Assembly (NCBI GenBank): GCA_051866595.1
Contig: JBJDXI010000040.1
Span: forward strand, 1-16,077
From: UBA7702 sp051866595
GTDB taxonomy: Bacteria; Bacillota; Dehalobacteriia; UBA7702
Direction of reading: 5' to 3'
Length of the DNA stretch: 16,077 nucleotides
Shown: positions 6,735 to 12,961 of the stretch, piece by piece
How positions within the stretch are numbered: the stretch's first letter is position 1
Layout of the letters: every line of letters begins with the position of its first letter
Position numbers and translations under genes: made by a program
The notes under the pieces: generated by a model
What the model saw: only the letters and a program-made list of their open reading frames with translations
Database searches by the model: none
Told to the model about the DNA's origin: nothing

Positions 6735-7811
6735 ATGAAAAAAGTGCTGAAGGTGACCGGCATTTCGCTGGGATTGATTCTTCTCATTATTTTAGGTTAT
6801 GTGGCTTATGTTTTTCTTACCTACAACCGTATCGATGACCGTCAGACGCTGACGCCGGAAGGGAAAAGTTCCGTCTCCGCGGTGACGGTGAATACGGAGT
6901 ATACGGCGATGACCCAGAATGTGGGGTTCGGGGCCTATACGGCGGATTTTACCTTCTTTATGGATGGCGGCGAAAGCTCCCGGGCGGAAAGCAAATCATC
7001 CGTGGAAAACTGCATCAGCGGCATTTCCGGAAATATCCGGGCATACGATCCGGATTTCGTTTTCTTTCAGGAAGTGGATACCGATTCCACCCGCAGTTAT
7101 CACGTGGATGAGCGGGCCATGCTCTCAGGGGATTTCAGCGGTTACAGTGAAGTCTTTGCCGTCAATTATCACTCGGCCTATCTGATGGTTCCGCTGACGG
7201 AACCTCACGGCCGCTCCAACAGCGGCATATTGACGCTGAGCCGGGCGGAAATTACCTCGGCCCTCCGCCGCAGTCTCCCCATTTCCACGGGGTTTTCCAA
7301 ATTCCTCGATCTGGATCGTTGCTATTCCGTTTCCCGTGTTCCCGTAGAGAACGGAAAGGAGCTGGTCCTCTATAACGTGCATCTTTCGGCTTACGGCGGA
7401 AGCGATGAAATCCGCAGCGCTCAGATGTCCATGCTCTTTGAGGATATGAGAAGCGAATATGAAAAAGGCAATTACTGTGTGGCCGGCGGCGATTTCAATC
7501 ATGATTTTACCGGAGATTCGACACAGATGCTCAACGGCATCGGTGGCACCGATTTCGGCTGGGCCCAGCCCTTCCCGGAAGCATTGCTTCCCGACGGGAT
7601 TCGGCGCTGTGCGGAATATACGGCGGGAAATACCGTTCCCACCTGCCGGAACTGTGACGTCCCCTACGATGAAAACACCTTCGTTGTTATCGTTGACGGT
7701 TTCCTCGTTTCCGACAATGTAACCGTTACGTATCTCGAGAATATTGACGCGTCTTTTGAATTTACGGATCATAACCCCGTGAGGATGTGTTTTACGCTGA
7801 ATGAAGAATAA
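6735..7811 (+). CDS. Membrane-anchored endonuclease/exonuclease/phosphatase-family protein
   Basis: A 358-residue protein with one N-terminal membrane helix (about residues 8-29) followed by an EEP (DNase I-like) domain, probably outside the membrane. The EEP metal and catalytic motifs are all visible: QNVGFG with Asn62, FFQEVD with Glu113, YNVHLSAYG with His216 and GGDFNHD with Asp253 and Asn255. Later come VDGFLVSD with Asp321 and DHNPVRM with Asp345-His346. The fold covers nucleases, phosphoinositide phosphatases and sphingomyelinase-like enzymes, so the substrate cannot be named. Cysteines 304 and 307 (TCRNC) are a local extra. ATG 6735 is 1 nt after the DUF1638 stop, with GCAGGAG upstream. 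Family assignment is sure; extracellular position is inferred from the single anchor. Confidence 0.88.
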   Translation: MKKVLKVTGISLGLILLIILGYVAYVFLTYNRIDDRQTLTPEGKSSVSAVTVNTEYTAMTQNVGFGAYTADFTFFMDGGESSRAESKSSVENCISGISGNIRAYDPDFVFFQEVDTDSTRSYHVDERAMLSGDFSGYSEVFAVNYHSAYLMVPLTEPHGRSNSGILTLSRAEITSALRRSLPISTGFSKFLDLDRCYSVSRVPVENGKELVLYNVHLSAYGGSDEIRSAQMSMLFEDMRSEYEKGNYCVAGGDFNHDFTGDSTQMLNGIGGTDFGWAQPFPEALLPDGIRRCAEYTAGNTVPTCRNCDVPYDENTFVVIVDGFLVSDNVTVTYLENIDASFEFTDHNPVRMCFTLNEE

Positions 7812-7826
7812 AAGGAGAGGATTGTT

Positions 7827-8759
7827 TTGAATCATATTTACCAATCGGTGGAGGAACTGATCGGTGGTACGCCCTTGCTGAAACTGAACCGTTTTGCCGC
7901 CGCCGAAAAACTGGAAGCGGATCTCCTCGCCAAGCTGGAATATCTGAATCCCGCCGGCAGCGCCAAAGACCGGGCGGCGCTGTTTATGGTAAACGACGCC
8001 GAAAAACGCGGTATTCTGAAGCCCGGCGGCGCCATTATTGAACCGACTTCCGGCAATACCGGTATCGGTCTTTCCATGGTGGCGGTGAGCCGGGGTTACC
8101 GGGTGATGATCGTGATGCCCGATTCCATGAGCAAGGAACGGCGCACTCTGATGACGGCTTACGGCGCGGAACTGGTGCTGACCCCCGGCAGTGAAGGGAT
8201 GAAGGGCGCCATTGAAAAAGCCGAAGCGCTGGAAAAAGAAATTCCCGGCAGTTTTATTCTCGGCCAGTTTGAAAATCCGGCCAACGCCGAGGCGCATTAT
8301 CGCACCACGGGGCCGGAAATCTGGGAAGATACCGAAGGGCATACCGATATTTTTGTCGCCGGCATCGGTACCGGCGGCACCATCACCGGAGTGGGACGGT
8401 ATCTGAAAGAACAGAATCCCGATGTAAAAATTGTCGCTGTGGAACCGGCGTCTTCGCCGCTGTTGTCCAAAGGCTTTGCTGGGCCCCACGGCCTCCAGGG
8501 CATCGGCGCAAATTTTGTGCCCTCTCTGCTGGATACGGAAATTTACGATGAGATTCTGACGGTCACCGAGGAAGAAGCCTACGGCGCCGCCCGTACCCTG
8601 GCGAAAACCGAAGGGATTCTCTGCGGCATTTCTTCCGGGGCGGCGCTGTTCGCCGGAGAAACGCTGGCAAAGAGAAAAGAAAACACGGGCAAAAACATTG
8701 TGGTGCTTTTGCCCGATACCGGTGACCGTTATCTTTCCACTTCTCTCTTTGGGGAATAA
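7827..8759 (+). CDS. cysK: Cysteine synthase (O-acetylserine sulfhydrylase)
   Basis: A PLP enzyme that makes cysteine from O-acetylserine and sulfide, or the close homologue using a related substrate. The 310 residues are the family's usual length. Seen motifs are IGGTPLLKL, the PLP lysine in NPAGSAKDR (Lys47), PTSGNTGIGLS for the substrate loop, GTGGTITGVGRYL for the PLP phosphate and ISSGAALF near the C-terminus. The start is TTG 7827, supported by AAAGGAGAGG at 7811-7820. No cysE or sulfate-assimilation gene is adjacent. Its position 15 nt after the EEP gene suggests one transcription unit with that gene and the DUF1638 gene. Its last 31 bp overlap the 3' end of the mutase gene on the other strand, and I see no terminator between them. 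CysM or a beta-cyanoalanine-type relative remains possible, but CysK is the best fit. Confidence 0.92.
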   Translation: MNHIYQSVEELIGGTPLLKLNRFAAAEKLEADLLAKLEYLNPAGSAKDRAALFMVNDAEKRGILKPGGAIIEPTSGNTGIGLSMVAVSRGYRVMIVMPDSMSKERRTLMTAYGAELVLTPGSEGMKGAIEKAEALEKEIPGSFILGQFENPANAEAHYRTTGPEIWEDTEGHTDIFVAGIGTGGTITGVGRYLKEQNPDVKIVAVEPASSPLLSKGFAGPHGLQGIGANFVPSLLDTEIYDEILTVTEEEAYGAARTLAKTEGILCGISSGAALFAGETLAKRKENTGKNIVVLLPDTGDRYLSTSLFGE

Positions 8760-10381
8760 TCCGTTTCCGGCAGAAAACTGTGGATCACGGGAAGAAAACG
8801 GTGGTCGATGATGCTGTTTTTCCGTTCCGCCTCATCGTCGTTATCGGCGTTGATAATGCGGTACAATTTTAATTCCGGCTCTGTGCCCGAGGGGCGCAGA
8901 GCTGTTTTTATGCCTTCGCCGGGCTGAAAGAAGAGGGTATGGCCTTCCTCTTTCATGTTTCCTCCCCGAAGGGGATGTTCTTTAAACCAGCGCAGGCAGG
9001 CTTCCCTGCGGGTGGCGCCGTCCCTGCCCGGAAAGGCGAAACGGTCGGTTTTCGTGTATTCCCGGCCGAACTTCTTATAGAGTTCATTCAGCACATGGAG
9101 GAGGGTTTTCCCCTGTCTCCTGTAAAACTCCGCTGCTTCGGCCAGAAGAACCGCGGCGGCGACGCCGTCCTTATCGGCGGCGTGGTTTCCGTAAAGGAAC
9201 CCGCCGCTCTCTTCGTATCCGGCGAAAAACGTGCCCTTTTTCGGATCGTTCATCATGGCGCCGATGTGTTTGAATCCCGTCGGCGTGATGTAGGTTTTGA
9301 CACCGTAAGCGGCAGCGACGCGCTCTCCCAGCGTGCCGGAGACGGCGGTACGGACGATGTAAGCATCCTGAGGCAGGCGGTCTCTTTCCCTTTGCAGAAG
9401 GTAGCAAAGGAGAACGGCGGCGCTTTCGTTGCCGGTGAGGATATGATAGCCGTCTCCCCGGCGGACGCCGCAGCCGCAGCGGTCGCCGTCGCCGTCGGTG
9501 GCGAGGAGGAGATGGGCGTTCCGGCGCCGTCCTTCGGTTTTTGCCTCTTCAAAAGCGGTGGGATCTTCGGGGTTGGGTGCCGTGACGGTGGGAAAGCTTC
9601 CATCGGCTTTTTCCTGCGAAGTCACGGTAAAGATATGGTGGCCGCAGGCTTTGAGTGATAACGGCAGGAGTTTAAATGCCGCGCCGTGGAGCGGGGTGGC
9701 GACGATGATGAGCCCGGAATCCGTGAACCGTTGCCTGGTGACGGCGGTGAGATAGGCTTTTTCTTCCGCTGTTCCGGTGGTGCGGAAAAGTCCTTGGGAA
9801 ATTGCCTGTTCCCGGGTGATTCGCGGAATCCCGAAGGGGTCGGTGCGGAGAAAACGGTTCTGAATGGGCGCCGCTTCTTCGGGAACGCATTGACCGCCGT
9901 TTTTATTGTATACTTTGAAGCCGTTGTAATTTCCCGGATTGTGGCTGGCGGTGATCATCACGCCACAGAGGCGGTCTTCCCGCTTCAATACGAAAGAGAG
10001 GAGGGGAACGGGCACCGGTTCCTCAAAAAGGAGTGTCGGGATGCCGTAGGCGTTGAGGGTGAGGGCGGTTTTTTCGGCGTAAAAACGGGAATTCTTCCGG
10101 GTATCAAATCCGATCAATACCCCCTTTTTCAGGTCCTTTCCCTCATTCTGCTCCTTTAATGACAGCGCCAGTGCCGCCGCGGCCCAGCCGATGGTGACTT
10201 CGTTGATACGATTGGGGCCGATGCCTTCGGCCTGACGGATCCCGCCGGTGCCGAAGGAAGGCAGGCCGCCGAAACAGTCGGCGGTCTCTCTGTCGTTCAT
10301 CTGATCTAAAATGGTTTTTGTATGGTCATCGCTATTCTCTTTCCAACAGCGGTAAAAAGCGTTGTCCTCCTTCTGAAACAT
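8729..10381 (-). CDS. Phospho-sugar mutase (phosphoglucomutase, PgcA/PGM2-like)
   Basis: A 550-residue alpha-D-phosphohexomutase of the long type, probably interconverting glucose-6-phosphate and glucose-1-phosphate for glycogen, UDP-glucose and polymer synthesis. Signatures in order are FGTGGIRQ near residue 45, the phosphoserine loop ITASHNP with Ser146, metal loop DGDGDR from Asp296, GYEESGGFLYG from Gly388, and the phosphate loop RPSGTEPELKLY near the C-terminus. Phosphomannomutase activity is the main alternative. The frame extends to TTG 10402, but GGGAGGG lies 8 nt before an ATG at 10381, which I take as the start. That ribosome site is the 3' arm of a strong hairpin ending in U6. The last 31 bp overlap cysK tail to tail. 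The gene is about 250 residues from GlmM in size class and is a distinct paralogue, not a duplicate. Confidence 0.93.
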   Translation of the reverse strand: MFQKEDNAFYRCWKENSDDHTKTILDQMNDRETADCFGGLPSFGTGGIRQAEGIGPNRINEVTIGWAAAALALSLKEQNEGKDLKKGVLIGFDTRKNSRFYAEKTALTLNAYGIPTLLFEEPVPVPLLSFVLKREDRLCGVMITASHNPGNYNGFKVYNKNGGQCVPEEAAPIQNRFLRTDPFGIPRITREQAISQGLFRTTGTAEEKAYLTAVTRQRFTDSGLIIVATPLHGAAFKLLPLSLKACGHHIFTVTSQEKADGSFPTVTAPNPEDPTAFEEAKTEGRRRNAHLLLATDGDGDRCGCGVRRGDGYHILTGNESAAVLLCYLLQRERDRLPQDAYIVRTAVSGTLGERVAAAYGVKTYITPTGFKHIGAMMNDPKKGTFFAGYEESGGFLYGNHAADKDGVAAAVLLAEAAEFYRRQGKTLLHVLNELYKKFGREYTKTDRFAFPGRDGATRREACLRWFKEHPLRGGNMKEEGHTLFFQPGEGIKTALRPSGTEPELKLYRIINADNDDEAERKNSIIDHRFLPVIHSFLPETDYSPKREVER

Positions 10382-10433
10382 AAAAAATCCCTCCCGGATC
10401 AAAGGTCTCTTTGATTCTATGAGGGAGGGATTT
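10382..10433 (-). terminator. Terminator-like hairpin covering the mutase ribosome site
   Basis: Reading the minus strand, AAATCCCTCCC (10433-10423) pairs exactly with GGGAGGGATTT (10395-10385). Inside, ATCAAAG/CTTTGAT (10415-10409 with 10404-10398) adds 7 bp around loop AGAC. The 3' arm continues into six T and the mutase ATG. It has the form of an intrinsic terminator 18 nt after the FmdE gene. At the same time its 3' arm contains the GGGAGGG ribosome site of the mutase, so read-through transcripts would have that site buried. Confidence 0.75.
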
Positions 10434-10451
10434 CAGGTAGAACGAAAAAGG

Positions 10452-10985
10452 TTATACGTCAAAACGGTTGTATGTTACGGCGCAGTCGGGACAGAGCTTT
10501 TTGCCGTTTTCCAGACGGATATACTTCTCCGCCGTATCTTCGCCGCAGTTTTCACAGGGAACGGAGGCGAATACGGCGGCGTGGGAAGGCAGGGGAAGGG
10601 TGACTTCTTTGACTTCAAACATTTCTTCCGGCGCGAGGCTTTGGTAATAGGAAAAGAGCTCGGCTCTTGTCATGTTCCGGGGTCGGGGTTTCAGCACGAG
10701 GCGCAGGGATTTGCCGGTATCCCTTCGGTAAAAGGAAAAAGCCTGTTTGCCGGTGAGGTGAAAGAGCAGGTTTCCTTTGCCCACACTGCATCCCAGCAGA
10801 ACCTGAATGGCGTCGATGCTGCAGGAATCATTTTCGGCAATGCAGACCAGTTCCTCATTGGCGGAAAAGGTCCGTCCCAGCAGATCCGCGGCGTAGAGGG
10901 CGGCTTTGAAGCCGATGGTCAGTCCGCCACATTCGTGGCCGTGAAAAGATACGCACTTTTTCCAGAGATTTTCATTTTGAGTCAT
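10452..10985 (-). CDS. FmdE family protein with C-terminal zinc finger
   Basis: A 177-residue cytoplasmic protein. The N-terminal domain carries FHGHECGGLTIGFKAA (His15, His17, Cys19), the metal-binding signature of FmdE proteins, which were first found in a molybdenum formylmethanofuran dehydrogenase operon. Then come ENDSCSIDAIQVLLGCSVG and LTGKQAFSFYRR, both family-like. The C-terminus is a four-cysteine treble-clef or ribbon: PCENCG and LCPDC. Bacterial members have no firmly known role; links to molybdenum or tungsten enzymes are suggested by family history, not by this window. I chose ATG 10985 because AGAGG lies 8 nt upstream and the longer frame to 11066 runs through a terminator hairpin. 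The leader upstream is unusually structured, and a terminator-like hairpin follows the stop. Confidence 0.87.
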   Translation of the reverse strand: MTQNENLWKKCVSFHGHECGGLTIGFKAALYAADLLGRTFSANEELVCIAENDSCSIDAIQVLLGCSVGKGNLLFHLTGKQAFSFYRRDTGKSLRLVLKPRPRNMTRAELFSYYQSLAPEEMFEVKEVTLPLPSHAAVFASVPCENCGEDTAEKYIRLENGKKLCPDCAVTYNRFDV

Positions 10986-11049
10986 TTGACTTGCCTCTTT
11001 TCTTGTGAAATAAGGAGATCGCACCGGGAAGTACCCGGCGGCGGGCAAA

Positions 11050-11115
11050 GAAAAAACTCCGCGCACACGGAGTATAAAAGCCTACTGCCGTCCAGCAGGT
11101 GAAAGGAGTTTTTTC
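11050..11115 (-). promoter_or_regulatory. Attenuator-like part of the FmdE leader: hairpin, terminator and competing complement
   Basis: In the minus-strand RNA the order is: GAAAAAACTCC (11115-11105), then hairpin CCTGCTG/CAGTAGG with loop GACGG (11099-11081). A terminator follows: ACTCCG TGTGCG CGGAGT and six T (11073-11051). GAAAAAACTCC is an exact 11-nt complement of GGAGTTTTTTC (11060-11050), the terminator's 3' arm plus its U run. Two alternative folds are thus possible. The middle hairpin has a G-U pair on the minus strand that would be an A-C mismatch on the plus strand, so the minus-strand RNA is the likely functional one. It lies 65 nt before the FmdE start codon. No known riboswitch consensus was recognised. 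Confidence 0.6.
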
Positions 11116-11121
11116 ATCGTC

Positions 11122-11190
11122 CCGAAGTTTAAAGCAAAAGCCTTTCGTCGGCTAACGAAAGGCCCTTTTGCCGAGTTATGAACTTTTCGG
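11122..11190 (-). ncRNA. Upstream structured domain of the FmdE leader RNA
   Basis: On the minus strand CCGAAAAGTT (11190-11181) can pair with AACTTCGG (11129-11122) with a 2-nt bulge, closing a helix. It encloses a long hairpin: GCAAAA plus GCCTTTCGT against ACGAAAGGC plus TTTTGC, positions 11134-11148 with 11155-11171, 15 bp and one bulge. The inner hairpin is near symmetric and followed by TTTT on both strands, so it could simply be a bidirectional terminator. Its place between a candidate promoter and the attenuator suggests instead an aptamer-like domain. Confidence 0.4.
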
Positions 11191-11261
11191 AAACGGAATA
11201 AACAAAACAAACGAAAAAATGTGATAAAAGGGTAAAACATGAAAACATTAACTACAAGATT

Positions 11262-11290
11262 ATCTTAGCACTTTTCTTTTGATTCGGCAA
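11262..11290 (-). promoter_or_regulatory. Candidate promoter for the FmdE leader
   Basis: On the minus strand TTGCCG (11290-11285), 17 bp and TAAGAT (11267-11262) form a moderate sigma-A-like promoter. Transcription would start near 11255, giving a leader of about 270 nt before the FmdE ATG. Confidence 0.4.
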
Positions 11291-11427
11291 TGCATAATTT
11301 GTGCCATGGATGGTGATTATTTTGCCCGGATTTTCACAGAGGGGAATGGTTTTTTGCCGGAGCTGGGAAAGATTTCCCCTGTAAAACCGGGTTGTTTTCC
11401 CCTTTTGACTTAGCCTTTTCCGGTGTT
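11291..11427. other. Intergenic stretch without a recognised gene
   Basis: The whole gene-free gap runs from 10986 to 11427; its left part holds the FmdE leader and promoter. This right part follows the stop of the pyruvate-kinase-like gene. I see short inverted segments (GGGAAA/TTTCCC near 11366-11378) and repeated GGGGAAA, but no clear terminator, no credible ORF and no RNA gene. Confidence 0.5.
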
Positions 11428-11988
11428 TCAGGCGTTTCCCCGGTGTCCTCTGGGCATACAGATGATGTCTTTGACATCGGTATCAAAGAAAGCCTGAGAA
11501 TGGCCGGGGCGCAGCAATACGGCGGTGTCCGCTCCCCGGGCGGAGCCGCCGACGGCGATGACGTCCTCCTCCGGGCCGATGAAGCCGGCGTCCATGGCCA
11601 TGACGGATACTTCCACGCAGACCTTGAATCCCTGGCCCAGAATACGCAGGGTATGGGCGATGAGCTCCGCGGGATAGATGCCGCCGAATTTGTGGTTTAA
11701 TGCCCGGTCGGCGCCGGCCAGAAAGTGGGTTGTCGTTAAAACGTGCATTCCCGCGTCGGTGAGCTCCCGGCGCAGGTCTTCGGGAAATTCCTGAACGCCC
11801 CGATCTTTGTAACCGGCCTGATGGGTGACGACCATGACCTCTTTGCCGCAATTCAAAAATTGTTTCGCGGTCTCGCCTTTGCTGGAGGCGACGACGATTT
11901 TCTGAATATGATGCTTTTCCGCGTATTCCAGAACGGCTTTGACCGTCGCTTCGGTATTTTCTCTTCCTGTGTGTTCAAAACCAATCAT
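11428..11988 (-). CDS. Stand-alone pyruvate kinase alpha/beta (C-terminal-like) domain protein
   Basis: A 186-residue cytoplasmic protein that corresponds to the C-terminal alpha/beta domain of pyruvate kinase without its catalytic barrel. Seen motifs are IVVASSKGETAKQF at residues 31-44, VMVVTHQAGYK at 51-61, VLTTTHFLAGADRA at 83-96, the IYPAELIAHTLRILGQGFKVCVE block and IAVGGSARGADTAVLLRP at 144-161. It ends FFDTDVKDIICMPR. This set is typical of a conserved free-standing family in anaerobic Bacillota and archaea whose function is unknown. It cannot be a pyruvate kinase itself, because the substrate and metal-binding barrel is missing. ATG 11988 is chosen because AAAGGAG lies about 10 nt upstream; the frame extends further to 12045 with no ribosome site. 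It lies 61 nt after the deacetylase stop, in the same direction. Confidence 0.85.
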   Translation of the reverse strand: MIGFEHTGRENTEATVKAVLEYAEKHHIQKIVVASSKGETAKQFLNCGKEVMVVTHQAGYKDRGVQEFPEDLRRELTDAGMHVLTTTHFLAGADRALNHKFGGIYPAELIAHTLRILGQGFKVCVEVSVMAMDAGFIGPEEDVIAVGGSARGADTAVLLRPGHSQAFFDTDVKDIICMPRGHRGNA

Positions 11989-12049
11989 CGGTGAAATTCT
12001 CCTTTTGTTTTCTTCTATTATACCCGGAAGAAAAGGCCGGCGCAAGGGT

Positions 12050-12814
12050 TCACTCTGTATCGCCGTGCATCACGCCGTTGGCGTCGACGTAGCTGTCGCC
12101 TTTGAAAAGGAGCTCTCCCACGGGGACGATCCGGTACCCTTTTTCAAGGAGGGCCGGGAGAAACGTATTCAGCGCTTCGGCAGTGTGGTCGCCGTTGTTG
12201 TGGAGAAGGACGATGGCTCCGGGCGATACGCCCTTTAAAATCCGGCCGCTGATCTCTGCGGCGGAGAGGCCCTTCCAATCCAGACTGTCCACGGACCATT
12301 GAACAGCGGTAAGTCCCAGCGCGGAAACGGTGTTGATGACGGCGTCGTTATAATCGCCGTAGGGAGGGCGGAAGATGGCGGCTTCCTTCCCCGTCAGTTC
12401 CTTGACGGTGGATTGATTTTTTTTCAGCTCGGAAATGATCTGTTCTTCGGAAAGGGCGGTGAAGTGGGGATGGGTGGCGGAATGAAGACCGATTTCATGA
12501 CCGTCGGCATCAATGGCCCGGACTTTGTCGGGGTATTCGTCCATCCACAGATTCACCAGAAAAAAGGTGGTTTTGACGTTGTATTGGCGGAGAGTGGCCA
12601 GAATGTCATCGGTATGCTCCGCACCCCAGGAGGCGTCAAAGGAGAGGGCGATGACGGGATCCTCCCGTTCCACGCTGTAAACGGGTTTCTGGCCGCTGAC
12701 GGCGGCGGTCTGTACCGGAGGAGAAACGAGGAAACCGCAGGTGATGACGGCGGCGCAGAGCAAGAGGGCGCCACCGCGGAAGAGGGAAATTTTTGAAAGG
12801 GGAAAGCGTTTCAT
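12050..12814 (-). CDS. Polysaccharide deacetylase (NodB domain), membrane-anchored or secreted
   Basis: A 254-residue protein with a basic N-terminus and hydrophobic segment (about residues 12-32), which acts as signal peptide or anchor, then a NodB deacetylase domain outside the cell. Motif 1 is SFDASWG at 58-64: the catalytic Asp60 is kept but the usual second Asp is Ala61, as in PdaB-like proteins (FDISWG in Bacillus). Motif 2 HSATHPH keeps zinc ligands His111 and His115. Motif 3 is FRPPYGDYN from residue 148, then WSVDSLDW, and LLHNN gives His205. Likely substrate is peptidoglycan or another N-acetylated cell-surface glycan, and a sporulation role as in PdaB is possible. ATG 12814 has AGGTGA 5 nt upstream; the frame beyond it to 13099 runs over the divergent gene and is not real. 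The gap to the divergent DUF6125-type gene is 147 bp. Confidence 0.9.
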   Translation of the reverse strand: MKRFPLSKISLFRGGALLLCAAVITCGFLVSPPVQTAAVSGQKPVYSVEREDPVIALSFDASWGAEHTDDILATLRQYNVKTTFFLVNLWMDEYPDKVRAIDADGHEIGLHSATHPHFTALSEEQIISELKKNQSTVKELTGKEAAIFRPPYGDYNDAVINTVSALGLTAVQWSVDSLDWKGLSAAEISGRILKGVSPGAIVLLHNNGDHTAEALNTFLPALLEKGYRIVPVGELLFKGDSYVDANGVMHGDTE

Positions 12815-12920
12815 AAATTCACCTGATTTGTCGTTTTTTCTGATTCTATGCGGTGTATTCCCGGAAAATGATGCGCGCCGGGACTTTGAAAATCCGCATC
12901 TGTGCGGAAAGGTATTTCTG

Positions 12921-12929
12921 TGATATAAT
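12921..12929 (+). promoter_or_regulatory. Extended -10 promoter for the DUF6125-type gene
   Basis: TGATATAAT with a perfect TATAAT (12924-12929) and TGn extension lies 32 nt before the start codon. The -35 region (TGTGCG at the right distance) is poor, which extended -10 promoters tolerate. The same 10-nt core TGATATAATA occurs before cdaA. Confidence 0.55.
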
Positions 12930-12961
12930 AAAAAGAAATTCGGGAAGAAGGAGAGACGCTG

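Noticed and set aside
7125..8489. 454-codon open frame on the minus strand
   Set aside because: It lies antisense to the EEP and cysK genes, has low-complexity His/Gly-rich translation typical of an antisense shadow, and no ribosome site or family motif.
11081..11129. Guanidine-II (mini-ykkC) riboswitch because of GGACGA and GGACGG loops
   Set aside because: The class needs ACGR tetraloops closed by continuous stems. Here the stems next to ACGA and ACGG do not pair properly.
10986..11255. Molybdenum cofactor riboswitch or T-box
   Set aside because: I could not find the Moco conserved segments or the T-box GGUGG-type sequence. A covariance-model search would settle it.
11239..11268. Nine-codon plus-strand frame in the gap before the FmdE leader
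   Set aside because: No ribosome site of quality, opposite in direction to the leader, and length well within chance.
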